Part shown: positions 1-8,467 of the stretch, one piece after another
Position numbering within the stretch: the first letter of the stretch is position 1
Layout of the letters: every line of letters begins with the position of its first letter
NCBI RefSeq assembly: GCF_019931145.1
Contig: NZ_JAIOUV010000009.1
Coordinates: forward strand, 62,001-126,000
Length of the DNA: 64,000 nucleotides
Direction of reading: 5' to 3'
DNA from: Marinicella meishanensis
Lineage (GTDB): Bacteria > Pseudomonadota > Gammaproteobacteria > Xanthomonadales > Marinicellaceae
Notes under the pieces: model-generated
The model's database searches: none
Told to the model about the DNA's origin: nothing
The model's input: only the letters and a program-made list of their open reading frames with translations
Position numbers and translations under genes: made by a program

Positions 1-2
1 AA

Positions 3-2477
3 TTACGTCATCACAGTGATGGCAGGTTGATATTGGCGACCAACAAAGGACTCTGGTCACAAGTTGAAGATACCCTGCAGTTTCAGCCAATCACAGTTAT
101 GAGTAAGAACATGGCATCTGGAAGCGCTTTGACAGCCAGGGCTTTGCTGCTAGGTAAGACTGGTTCATTGTGGGTAGGTGCGGAAGAAGGCATGTACCAA
201 CTGGCGGAGCATGGGGGTGAATTGGTTTTGACTAGCACCAACAAATTCAATGGAAAAAACATCAAGACTGATTCTGTTCAATCCCTCTATCAAAGTACCG
301 ATGGCATCATTTGGATCGGTACAGCCGGCGGTGGCGTCAGCAAGCATTACCTCCAAAACAGATTCAAACTTTTTTCAACAGCATCAAACAGCACATATCC
401 ATTGTCTGCTGCATCGGTGTGGTCCATTGCTGAAGATCAGCAAGACAATCTGTGGGTCGGCACCAAAAATGGTGGGTTAAATAAAATTAATTTCAAAACA
501 GAAACGGTCGAATACTTTAAACATGATCCAGAGGATGAAAATAGCCTCAGTAACAACACCATTCGGTCCATCTTGGTTGCTGAAAGTGGAGATCTTTGGA
601 TTGGAACTGATGGCGGACTCAATCATTTAAAAAAAGATGCCAGTCAATTCAGCCGATACTTACACAAGAAATCAGTTAAAACATCGATAAGTTCTGATTT
701 AATCAGACCCGTCCTGCAAACCCGTGATGGGATGATTTGGATTGGAACAACGGGTGCTGGTTTGAACCGAATGGATCCAAGCAATCCAGGCGTATTCACA
801 AGCTATCGTTACGATACCCTGAAACCAAATTCGTTACCGAGCAATGACATTTATCAACTTTATGAGGATCAACAGTCAAGGTTATGGGTTGCCACATTGG
901 GTGGCGGATTGAGTTATTTTGACCGGGTTAACAATCAGTTCACCACCTTTTCAAACAACCCAGATGACACCACCAGTTTGTCTGGCAATAACGTTTTAAG
1001 CCTCACTGAAGGCCAGGGTCAATCCATTTGGATAGGTACCACCAATGGACTTAATCGACTGGACAACATTGAACAGGGTCAATTCAAGCGAATTCACATG
1101 GACATGAATATTTTGGGCATTGTTGTTTATGGATTGCTCAGTACCGACGACAACAGCATTTGGCTCAGTACCAATAAAGGCATCAGCCAATATATACCTG
1201 AACAGAACTTATTCAGAAACTATGACAGCCTAGATGGCCTGCAAAGCAATGAGTTCAATGGCGGTGCCTATCATAAGTCAAAACAAGGGGTCCTTTATTT
1301 TGGTGGTATAGAGGGGATGAACGCTTTCAAAACAACAGACATTTCGAATCAATGGTATTCCTTACCCAGTCAAATCACCGAATTTACCATTAAGACCAAA
1401 CAAACCGGTGCCGATAACACCAATGTAACAGAACCAGCAATCAATTATTCAAACAGCGATGGGGTCTATGTTTTTGATGACTCATTACACAGTCTGCACC
1501 TCGAATTTTCATCTTTAAACTATGTCTCCCCAAGCAAAGTTAACTATAAATATCGCATGCTGGGTTACGAAGAGAATTGGAATGTGACCACTTCAGAAGA
1601 TAGGGTGGCTATATATACAAACCTCAATCCCGGCTGGTATCATTTTCAAGTACTGTCATCAAACAGTGATGGTTCTTGGGCCAATGAAGCCACACAGTTG
1701 GCCATAAAGATTCAACCACCCTACTGGCAAAGCTGGTGGTTCTTGAGTTTGGTCATGTTGATGGCATTGCTTGTGCTGAAATATGTGCTCACCTACAGGC
1801 TCAAATCTATAACAAGACAAAATGAGAATCTGGCCAATTTAGTGAATACAAAATCTCAAAAAATTATTGCGTTTGAGAGAGAAAAAATCATTCAAAAAGA
1901 AAGACAACGAATTAATCGTGACCTGCATGACAGCATTGGAGGACAGTTAATATCCACCATCATTCAGTTAAGACAAGGAAATTACGACGAACAAGAAGTG
2001 ATCAACCAAATACAAGACTCTGTCAAGGATTTAAAATACATCATGGACAGCATGGATCAAGCTGAACTGAATCTAGGCACCATTATTCAGTTTATTCTGG
2101 ATAAATTTCAGAAGAAAATTGAAACCCTTGGTATGTCAATTCGCGTTTTGGCTGACGAAAGACATCTTGATATTGCATTCTTGCCTGAGCAAGCGGTGCA
2201 CATTCAACACATCATCCAAGAAGCGGTTGTCAATGCTGTACGACACTCGCATGCACAATTGATTCTCATCAAAACAGAAAAAGACGGCCAGTGCTTGAAA
2301 ATTTTGATTGAGGATGATGGCCAAGGCATCAATCAGTCAAATGAACCTGGTAGAGGGATATTGAATATGAAGTACAGAGTAAATAAAGTTTCGGGTCACA
2401 TGCAAATCAACACCCACCCATCATTTGAAGGCACGCAACTGGTTCTCAAATTGCCCTTAACAGAATCTCGGGATTGA
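3..2477 (+). CDS. Two-component regulator propeller sensor histidine kinase (5' truncated by window edge)
   Basis: Hybrid surface sensor that couples a large periplasmic propeller to a cytoplasmic NarL-type kinase. The first 470 or so residues are repeated propeller blades (recurring patterns such as LWVGTKNGGL, IWIGTTGAGLNRMD), followed by a Y_Y_Y domain (about 480-565), one membrane helix (about 570-590) and a HisKA_3 dimerisation helix. The phospho-accepting His lies in RDLHDSIGG near residue 633. The HATPase domain shows the N box (EAVVNAVRHSHA) and the G box (DDGQGI, GRGILNMKYR). The reading frame is open to the left edge and the propeller starts mid-blade, so the TTG at 27 is not a real start and the N-terminus lies outside. 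It ends with TGA. No partner response regulator follows; it may lie upstream. The signal sensed is unknown. Confidence 0.9.
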   Translation, partial: LRHHSDGRLILATNKGLWSQVEDTLQFQPITVMSKNMASGSALTARALLLGKTGSLWVGAEEGMYQLAEHGGELVLTSTNKFNGKNIKTDSVQSLYQSTDGIIWIGTAGGGVSKHYLQNRFKLFSTASNSTYPLSAASVWSIAEDQQDNLWVGTKNGGLNKINFKTETVEYFKHDPEDENSLSNNTIRSILVAESGDLWIGTDGGLNHLKKDASQFSRYLHKKSVKTSISSDLIRPVLQTRDGMIWIGTTGAGLNRMDPSNPGVFTSYRYDTLKPNSLPSNDIYQLYEDQQSRLWVATLGGGLSYFDRVNNQFTTFSNNPDDTTSLSGNNVLSLTEGQGQSIWIGTTNGLNRLDNIEQGQFKRIHMDMNILGIVVYGLLSTDDNSIWLSTNKGISQYIPEQNLFRNYDSLDGLQSNEFNGGAYHKSKQGVLYFGGIEGMNAFKTTDISNQWYSLPSQITEFTIKTKQTGADNTNVTEPAINYSNSDGVYVFDDSLHSLHLEFSSLNYVSPSKVNYKYRMLGYEENWNVTTSEDRVAIYTNLNPGWYHFQVLSSNSDGSWANEATQLAIKIQPPYWQSWWFLSLVMLMALLVLKYVLTYRLKSITRQNENLANLVNTKSQKIIAFEREKIIQKERQRINRDLHDSIGGQLISTIIQLRQGNYDEQEVINQIQDSVKDLKYIMDSMDQAELNLGTIIQFILDKFQKKIETLGMSIRVLADERHLDIAFLPEQAVHIQHIIQEAVVNAVRHSHAQLILIKTEKDGQCLKILIEDDGQGINQSNEPGRGILNMKYRVNKVSGHMQINTHPSFEGTQLVLKLPLTESRD

Positions 2478-2560
2478 AACTTTCAAAGCATTTCCTCGAT
2501 TAACAAATGAGTGATATTTGGATGTTGATCGCTGTTCTTTATGAGCTGAAGCGTCATGAT

Positions 2561-3361
2561 TCATGATGGTTTGCTGATCAATTGTGTTGTTCTTGATTGT
2601 TCATTGGCCGATGAAATGTCAGCCATCAGTTGGGCATAGAAATAGTTGGGTGATTTATTCATAGGCCAATGCCCCAAACCATAAAACCTGATGTTTCTCA
2701 GGTTATTTTGGTGTAGAAAAGTTTAGCTTTCAGGCGACAAAGTTTCTTCGTTCCAATAATAAATTTTAGGACATTTGAGTTTGAGAAAATCAACCCCAGG
2801 CTGAGGATGATTTTGAATTGACTTCCCCAAAGTCCACAATGCCAGAGGGTCGGCAAATCGCAAGCCTGCAAAATAACTTTTAGGAACAATGCCCTCTGCT
2901 GTCAGGTTAAAAACTGTTTTTAAGAAATGTTGATAGAATTGATGTGGTTCTTTATAGTTAGCCGCTTGTCCTGAAAAATACGCATCTGTAGCTGATAAGT
3001 TGCCTTCAAGGCTGACCACCAAAGATGGGGCTATATGGAGTGTGCCAACTGTTTCAGTCATGATGATGCTGCCAACTGAATGACCGACCAAAACGATTCT
3101 TCTGTCTTTCGAAACACCATCAATCAGGGTACTACAAACATTGGCACAAGCTTTTATTGAGAGTCCTTCTGTTCTCGCCGGTGAAGCTCCAAAACCAGGC
3201 AGATCAAACAGTATCACCCGAAACTTTTTTTAGATTTTATGCTTATGCGCATCACGAAAGCATAAATGTGATTCACCAAACGCGGGAATGAACCACACAT
3301 CAGTATCACTCTCGGCGTAATCTCCAACCCACACAGCCATGTTGTCGATCACTTTCAGCAT
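2561..3361 (-). pseudogene. Alpha/beta hydrolase gene with two in-frame TAA stops
   Basis: Reading one minus-strand frame from ATG (3359-3361) to TGA (2561-2563) gives 266 codons of an alpha/beta-hydrolase, interrupted only by TAA at 3230-3232 and TAA at 2723-2725. The pieces join in frame: an N-terminal strand with WFIPAFGES (oxyanion-loop region), then VILFDLPGFG, the nucleophile elbow GHSVGS, and after the second stop a C-terminal piece with GLGHWPM holding the catalytic His. No frameshift is needed, and the length fits the family. Either codon could have been AAA (Lys) before a single A-to-T change, so decay looks recent. The middle piece alone (2723-3217, GTG start) would lack both the oxyanion strand and the His and should be inactive. 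It lies between unrelated genes on no obvious operon. Confidence 0.75.
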
Positions 3362-3386
3362 TGATACTCAGCCACTTAAGTCCATC

Positions 3387-6300
3387 TCAGAGGTTATCCT
3401 GCTCCACTGGGTCACCCCAGGGAAGTCCAGCATTGATCCCTTCTGTGACGGTCTTGTCATCACATCGAGACATGTACGGAAAACCATTGTCAATCAAGGC
3501 CTTCAAGGCAATGACCTCTTGATCAGTGAGTAAAGAGGAATGGTCATAGTTTCCTGTGTAGTTTTTCCGTGGGTCTAAATCCTGGCCGGTCAGCACCCCC
3601 AATAAATAACTGGTTTGAGCGAAATCCCCTCCCCGGCCAAAGTGACTGGGGTAAGGGATATCAGTTAAAAAGTAAAGCTCGCCATTTTCATCAGGTAAAA
3701 ATAAGGCTTGATAGCCGGGATCCCAAGGGGTTAATGCACCCATGGGCTGGTAAGGATTCATCGGGTCGATAAACTCATTGATGTAGTCACTGCCTTCGGT
3801 GATGATGTAATTTCTGGCAGCTGACCAAGCATACCCATAAACGCGCTCATTCACGGGAACCAATGTGTCGTAATTGTTGTTAACAACATCCGCCCACTTA
3901 CTCTCCGGAACGGGATAATTGGCAATTGCAGAGTAATTTTCAGCCAGCACCAGATCACCATCAGGATTAACAGCACCATGACATGAAAGGCATTTGTCAT
4001 TGATTAATGGACGAAAGAAATTTTTGAAAGTGAGTTTATGTTTGACCACTGCCGGATTTGAAACATCCACCGCTGTATTGGCTTCAGTGATGAAATCCAT
4101 TCCTGTTGCCAGCTGGTCATAATTTAATATGCTAACAAATGGTGCATTCAAGGATCCATGACAGGCCGAGCACTGGGCGTTGTATTGTGATCGTTTTACT
4201 GAGGTGTCAATCACATGTCCGGGAGGTAAGGCGAAAACCCTTCTATGTTGGGCCACCATAAAACCTTGTGCATCGATGCCTTGAAACAACAACAGTTGTC
4301 CGGCCGGAACAGTCATTCTAACGGACTGATCATTGTTAAGTGGGATGTCACCGTTTTGATCACCACCTAAGTTTGTCGGAACAACATAGCGAACATAACC
4401 TGTTGCGTTGTTAATGCCCAGGTGGGTGGGATGGTCATATACATCAGTCCAAACATTCTTGCGGATGGTAATGGCATCACTGGTACATGCGTTGTTATCG
4501 ATCGATTTGCTTAACACCCTGACGGCAACAATCTGATCCAATTGATTAATCAGGTTGGTTTTGTTTTGTGAATTGTTGGTAGAAAAAGACAGCCATAAGG
4601 GAAAATCGGCTATGTGAATTTGTGCCGTGTCCTGTGATTCGTCAGTCACCTTTGGTTGAATTTTTGGTGGCTGCCGTTTACCCACCCACGCAGGATACCT
4701 CAAAGCCCTCCCAGGATCAGGCGTCAATAACACGTTGGTCTGTCCTGAGTGATCAATAAGTGCCACTGCCAACTCTGGCACATAGGGCATGATGGCTGGA
4801 ATCGAGCCACCATAGTTTTGCCAAAAGCCATCCGCAGAATCATCATTGGAGTAATGCGTTTTATCAGGGTGATAAGTGATCAATGCCTGACCATTGGGGG
4901 CGTAGGCCGGGTCATCATAAAATCTTGAAGTGTGACAATTGGTGCCTTCAGGTGGTGACTGACAATAGGCAAAACTTGGTTCCATTTCTGCATCAATAAA
5001 AGGATCCAGTATCTCAAAACCAGGAAATGCACTGTCCAAACCGGTGCCTGTTGTGTGGTCAGAAGAAAATGGTACAAAATGACTGATTGACCCCCTTCTC
5101 CTGCCAGTCATGCCAAGCATTCGACCATTGGCCAGTTCCATGATGCTTCCCCACATGTTGGGTCCTTGCACACGCCCAAACAAAACAGGTAATTCCATCA
5201 TGCCATCGGCAGTCATTTGAATGTAACTGTGGCGATCCATTCTTTCAAGGTTCCAGACATGCAAGGCCAGGTTCCCATTCTTTAAAAAAGTCATTTCCTG
5301 TGCTGTGCCCCCTTCATTCAAATAGACACTTTGGGCATCGGTTCCTGTTAAATCCGTTGAGATGATGTTGTTGGTGTGTTCAAATCCGTGATAAGCTCGG
5401 GTACCACCCACCCCTGTCCGTGGGTCAACAGAACGGCTGCTGAAGTACACTCGCTGGTCATCTGGCGAGAAAATCGGATAGAAATCATTTTTCTTTCTCA
5501 TCCTCACATGGCGATCAAAAAGTCCCCTCACACCCCAGCCGTTGCTGTCAAATAAACCCAATGGGTCTATTCTGGACACTGACCATCCCATGTGCCTATC
5601 CGCTTCAGGCCTTAAAAACCTTGGATTGATGGCCTGTCCGTCAGCCCCGATTTCAGCGATACAAATATTCCAGCTCAAATCCAACCATGGGATGTCATCT
5701 CTGTCAGGATTGAGTCGACATTCAAAAACCAACTGGTTGCCAGCGTGGTTTGCTGAAGACCTGCCAAAATCACACATGCCATCAGAGCCGCAAAAAGTAC
5801 CATTCAGAAAATCGATGGGAGCACCGATCGGTTGCATGGTTGTTGGATTGATTCGCTGTAGCATCAATTTGGCACCCGTCCTTAACCCCCAGTCTGTTCG
5901 GACTGGCATTCGGTTGACAGCCCAATGCCAGGCGGGCTGATCAATGTAAGCAATGTAGGCCACCGATGCACTCATGCCACAATCGGCGCATTCAAGGTTT
6001 TTTTCGGCTTGTATCCACCGGATGATTGACTGGTAAATTTCACTGCTGGTGCTGATCAGTTCGCCACCAGCATGTGGAATCGAACGGCTGTCTGTTGTGG
6101 GCAACACTTTCGCTAATAAACGACTTTGATCAGGGGCATCCAGTGAAATCAGAGACTTGAAATTTTCATGGTTCAGTAAAGTATCTTCTTCGGTAAAATC
6201 CCCGCCACTTCTTTGCAAAGTGGTGAAACCAAATCTTTGACCCAAATGGCAACTGGAACAAGCTTCAGTCAGTTTCGGTTGCACATCGGTTTTGAAAAGA

Positions 6301-6425
6301 CCAAATGGTGTCAGTTCAAATCCATCTTGAAAAATCGAATCAAGGTTTGCGCCTTTGCTGATGGCTTGAGTTGCAAGCAAACCAGAACAAACAAGCATTG
6401 ATACCAAAAATAAGTTCTTATACAT
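3387..6425 (-). CDS. Secreted multi-haem c-type cytochrome / HZS-alpha-like protein
   Basis: A 1012-aa exported protein with a signal peptide (residues 1-22) and then a short IFQDGFE motif. CxxCH haem-binding motifs are visible as CSSCH (56-60), CSACH (about 751) and CLSCH (about 811); a CADCG near 148 lacks the His. The central part looks like a beta-propeller (PD40/WD-like stretches such as IFSPDDQRVYFSSR and YAPNGQALITYHPD). This arrangement resembles the family annotated as hydrazine-synthase alpha-subunit-like proteins, which is widespread in bacteria that do not make hydrazine. The actual substrate is unknown; a periplasmic electron-transfer or oxidase role is the safest reading. It is monocistronic, with a 14-bp palindrome upstream. 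Confidence 0.75.
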   Translation of the reverse strand: MYKNLFLVSMLVCSGLLATQAISKGANLDSIFQDGFELTPFGLFKTDVQPKLTEACSSCHLGQRFGFTTLQRSGGDFTEEDTLLNHENFKSLISLDAPDQSRLLAKVLPTTDSRSIPHAGGELISTSSEIYQSIIRWIQAEKNLECADCGMSASVAYIAYIDQPAWHWAVNRMPVRTDWGLRTGAKLMLQRINPTTMQPIGAPIDFLNGTFCGSDGMCDFGRSSANHAGNQLVFECRLNPDRDDIPWLDLSWNICIAEIGADGQAINPRFLRPEADRHMGWSVSRIDPLGLFDSNGWGVRGLFDRHVRMRKKNDFYPIFSPDDQRVYFSSRSVDPRTGVGGTRAYHGFEHTNNIISTDLTGTDAQSVYLNEGGTAQEMTFLKNGNLALHVWNLERMDRHSYIQMTADGMMELPVLFGRVQGPNMWGSIMELANGRMLGMTGRRRGSISHFVPFSSDHTTGTGLDSAFPGFEILDPFIDAEMEPSFAYCQSPPEGTNCHTSRFYDDPAYAPNGQALITYHPDKTHYSNDDSADGFWQNYGGSIPAIMPYVPELAVALIDHSGQTNVLLTPDPGRALRYPAWVGKRQPPKIQPKVTDESQDTAQIHIADFPLWLSFSTNNSQNKTNLINQLDQIVAVRVLSKSIDNNACTSDAITIRKNVWTDVYDHPTHLGINNATGYVRYVVPTNLGGDQNGDIPLNNDQSVRMTVPAGQLLLFQGIDAQGFMVAQHRRVFALPPGHVIDTSVKRSQYNAQCSACHGSLNAPFVSILNYDQLATGMDFITEANTAVDVSNPAVVKHKLTFKNFFRPLINDKCLSCHGAVNPDGDLVLAENYSAIANYPVPESKWADVVNNNYDTLVPVNERVYGYAWSAARNYIITEGSDYINEFIDPMNPYQPMGALTPWDPGYQALFLPDENGELYFLTDIPYPSHFGRGGDFAQTSYLLGVLTGQDLDPRKNYTGNYDHSSLLTDQEVIALKALIDNGFPYMSRCDDKTVTEGINAGLPWGDPVEQDNL

Positions 6426-6461
6426 TTTTCCAATTCAACAATCAGGTTGGGTTATCTAGTC

Positions 6462-6475
6462 TACAGTTAACTGTA
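6462..6475. promoter_or_regulatory. 14-bp perfect palindrome upstream of the cytochrome gene
   Basis: TACAGTTAACTGTA is a perfect palindrome 37 bp before the start codon of the multi-haem protein, in the position of an operator. No matching regulator is visible next to it, and no second copy was seen. Confidence 0.35.
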
Positions 6476-6855
6476 ATGGCGCTGATATCAGCCTCACTTT
6501 TATCCAAATGACCAACCTTAAGGAGTCTACAGGGTTTTATCAAAGCCTCAATCACCTATTTAGGGGATACAAAAACTTACTACTGTAGGTTTTTAGCCAA
6601 ACTGGCTATTACTCATTGTTTATTGTTTATTAGGTAAAGCCTGGTCTTAATCTCACAAGCGGAAGAGTGTGTATAAAGCACCAAAGAACAGTGATTTCAA
6701 AAGACAATCTTATATATCAGTTATTTGAATTAACTTTTGAAAGCTTTGTCAGGAATTTCGACCAACACTCAACTAACAGCTAAACTGAAACCATAAATCA
6801 GCGGGGTCAGAGTAACTGATTCATGGTCATTTCTTAAGGAAAACTTCGTTTTCCC
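6476..6855. other. Non-coding stretch between the cytochrome gene and the tmRNA-linked repeat
   Basis: No credible gene is seen on either strand. The stretch is AT-rich and holds a motif GGGGTCAGAGTA at 6803-6814, of a kind often seen near REP-type transposase remnants, and a small hairpin (GGAAAAC, loop TTC, GTTTTCC) at 6838-6854 next to the four-hairpin element. Confidence 0.4.
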
Positions 6856-6867
6856 GACGGCGGGAAT

Positions 6868-6940
6868 TATGAAAGTGCTTCCTGCACTTTTACCCTTCGG
6901 GCTGCCTTCGGCATTCAAAAATGCTTTCCTGCATTTTTAG
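6868..6940 (-). repeat. Four-hairpin element E1 inside a duplicated tmRNA T-arm
   Basis: A 73-bp core of four consecutive hairpins on the + strand: AAAGTGC/GCACTTT (loop TTCCT), CCC/GGG (loop TTC), GCC/GGC (loop TTC), AAAAATGC/GCATTTTT (loop TTTCCT). Its flanks, GACGGCGGGAAT on the left and TCGAACCC(C)GCG on the right, are the T-arm of the nearby tmRNA split exactly in the T-loop. It lies behind the tmRNA terminator, in the same orientation as tmRNA. On the minus strand the outer loops read AGGAAA and AGGAA. It belongs to the same family as the elements at 29353-30314. Confidence 0.8.
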
Positions 6941-6990
6941 TCGAACCCCGCGTGGCGGTGGGTTCTATTCAAATCCGCCGGCTTCGCCAA

Positions 6991-7016
6991 CAAAAAAACC
7001 GCCCGGAGGCGGTTTT
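6991..7016 (-). terminator. Rho-independent terminator of tmRNA
   Basis: A hairpin with arms ACCGCC and GGCGGT and a TCCG loop, followed on the minus strand by a run of T, begins a few bases after the tmRNA CCA end. Confidence 0.85.
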
Positions 7017-7022
7017 CTTTGT

Positions 7023-7375
7023 TGGTGGAGACGGCGGGAATCGAACCCGCGTCCGCAAGCTCTCTGCTTGAGGCTCTACATGCTTAGTTTTGGCTTTTTA
7101 TCTTATGTTGGTAGCTCCGCCAATCAGGATTTACCAACACCAGTTCGGATTTGATTTAACCCAACGCATCCAAACGGTACGTTGAGCGATCTTGCTGGTT
7201 ATGACGGACAGTTCACGAACGCAAGAAATCGCGAGTGCCCGTTAGCAATTAAGCTGCTAAAGCGTAGTTATCGTCGTTTGCAACTATAACTTTGACACAG
7301 ATATTTACGAGGTTTATGTCGCCCTCGGCATGCACCATCAAGTTTCGCAACCCACGTCGAAGCCAGGTCGTCCCC
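7023..7375 (-). ncRNA. ssrA: Transfer-messenger RNA (tmRNA)
   Basis: One-piece tmRNA of 353 nt, which rescues stalled ribosomes together with SmpB. The 5' end GGGGAC pairs with GTCTCC before the 3' ACCA to form the acceptor stem; the T-arm reads GCGGGTTCGATTCCCGC. The tag reading frame is at 7249-7281 and encodes ANDDNYALAA followed by TAA, one residue different from the E. coli tag ANDENYALAA. A terminator lies directly downstream and an extended -10 promoter upstream. The 3' T-arm has been duplicated 70 bp downstream and there carries a four-hairpin element. Confidence 0.97.
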
Positions 7376-7390
7376 TTGAAATCAGTAGTC

Positions 7391-7422
7391 TTGAATATGG
7401 GGCCGAAAGGCCGTCTATTCAA
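7391..7422 (-). other. Hairpin in the tmRNA leader region
   Basis: TTGAATA and TATTCAA arms enclose an inner GGCC-TTTC-GGCC hairpin (minus strand). It lies between the predicted start of transcription and the mature tmRNA 5' end, so it would be in the leader removed by RNase P. Confidence 0.45.
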
Positions 7423-7430
7423 GGAGCTTC

Positions 7431-7458
7431 ATTGTATCACCGGTGGACTGAATAGCAA
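7431..7458 (-). promoter_or_regulatory. Predicted sigma70 promoter of tmRNA
   Basis: On the minus strand TTGCTA, 16 bp, then TACAAT preceded by TGA (extended -10, TGATACAAT). The expected start lies near 7424, giving a leader of about 50 nt before mature tmRNA. Confidence 0.5.
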
Positions 7459-7651
7459 CTGAATTCATTTCAGGGTGCTGGCCGGGCATTTGACCAGGCT
7501 GTCATCTCATTGTTTTTATTGCGCTTTTTTGATTTTTACCAGATTGTTCCAGTGCTTCTGACCTGCTTGCCCCCTGGCTTGGGTACACTGGGGCCCTGCT
7601 TTCCATCAGGGAAGCCAAAAAAAACATAATCAACATCAGAGGAGTCAACAC

Positions 7652-7960
7652 ATGAAACAATTATCTTTGGTCAAAGCGGCTTTGTTCACGGGCAGTTTGT
7701 TGTTGGGCGCGGTTTCGGCCCAAGCCGCCTGCAACGGTTGTGTCGGTACCGGTCCAGTGGACTTGGACTTGGATGACATCCGCTCTTACAGCGCGGTGGT
7801 GAAATACCGGGTTTGGTTTTACAATTCAAATGGCCAGTACACCTCTCAGGTCCAGTTTTTGACCTTGACCGGTTCCACCATGGCTTATTGTCAACAACAG
7901 TTGGCATCGGTCACCAACAGCCCAGGCGTGACCGTGGTGCAATACTGTCAAGCGGATTGA
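7652..7960 (+). CDS. Small secreted Cys-containing protein, function unknown
   Basis: A 102-aa protein with a clear Sec signal peptide (MKQLSLVKAALFTGSLLLGA, cleavage after about AQA at residue 25) and a short mature domain beginning with CNGC, plus two further Cys (YCQQQ, YCQAD), so one or two disulfides are likely in the periplasm. A Shine-Dalgarno AGAGGAG precedes the ATG. I do not recognise the family. It stands alone between tmRNA and the zinc-receptor genes; the TonB-receptor pair downstream is on the same strand but 130 bp away. Confidence 0.65.
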   Translation: MKQLSLVKAALFTGSLLLGAVSAQAACNGCVGTGPVDLDLDDIRSYSAVVKYRVWFYNSNGQYTSQVQFLTLTGSTMAYCQQQLASVTNSPGVTVVQYCQAD

Positions 7961-8089
7961 TTCAGCACCCTTGATTTGACCGGCCTGCCTGGGTGTGGCT
8001 TTTGCTAAGGGCAGGTTTTTGGCTGTTTTTTTGATTTAATTGACTTTTGACCCATTGAATTTCACGGCCCGACACCTATAATTCTGGTC

Positions 8090-8359
8090 ATGACCCACAA
8101 ATGGCTGATCAGTTTTCTGTTTGTTTTTGTGCTCTCTTTGAGTGTGCATGCTGCGCATGAGCTGAATGCAGAGGAAGACGTCATCTGTGAAGTGTGTCTG
8201 CATGGCAAGTCGCAGGATGATGTTTTGCCCGTGGCCAATGCCACGTTCGATCAGCAAATCCTGCGTGCCAATCAAGTCAATCAGCTGTGGATCAATGCCT
8301 TTGTTGATGCCACGCATGCCTCTGCGGACCCCATCCGCGGCCCACCCCACTTCTCATAA
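8090..8359 (+). CDS. Small exported protein upstream of TonB receptor (zinc-chaperone-like)
   Basis: An 89-aa protein with a signal peptide (MTHKWLISFLFVFVLSLSVHA) and a mature part rich in acidic residues and Cys/His (HELNAEEDVICEVCLHGKS). Its size, the CxxC motif and its place just before a metal-type TonB receptor resemble small periplasmic proteins annotated as zinc-uptake chaperones or DUF2946-like in other gammaproteobacteria. That link is from context and memory, not a firm match. It is probably cotranscribed with the receptor at 8468; an inverted repeat (CTGCAGG/CCTGCAG, 8428-8446) lies between them. Confidence 0.55.
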   Translation: MTHKWLISFLFVFVLSLSVHAAHELNAEEDVICEVCLHGKSQDDVLPVANATFDQQILRANQVNQLWINAFVDATHASADPIRGPPHFS

Positions 8360-8427
8360 ATCCAACGCAATAAACAATAACCGGCTGGTGCCTGTCTCAG
8401 GCTGCTGGCTGTTTGACAATTGAGAAT

Positions 8428-8446
8428 CTGCAGGCCACCCCTGCAG
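8428..8446. promoter_or_regulatory. Inverted repeat before the TonB receptor
   Basis: CTGCAGG, CCACC spacer, CCTGCAG: perfect 7-bp arms in the gap between the small exported protein and the receptor. It could be an attenuating hairpin or an operator; it does not resemble a Zur box. Confidence 0.3.
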
Positions 8447-8467
8447 TCAGATTTATGAGAACACAAC

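Noticed and set aside
6921-7154. Plus-strand frame of 77 residues over the tmRNA region
   Set aside because: It is antisense to tmRNA and the repeat element.
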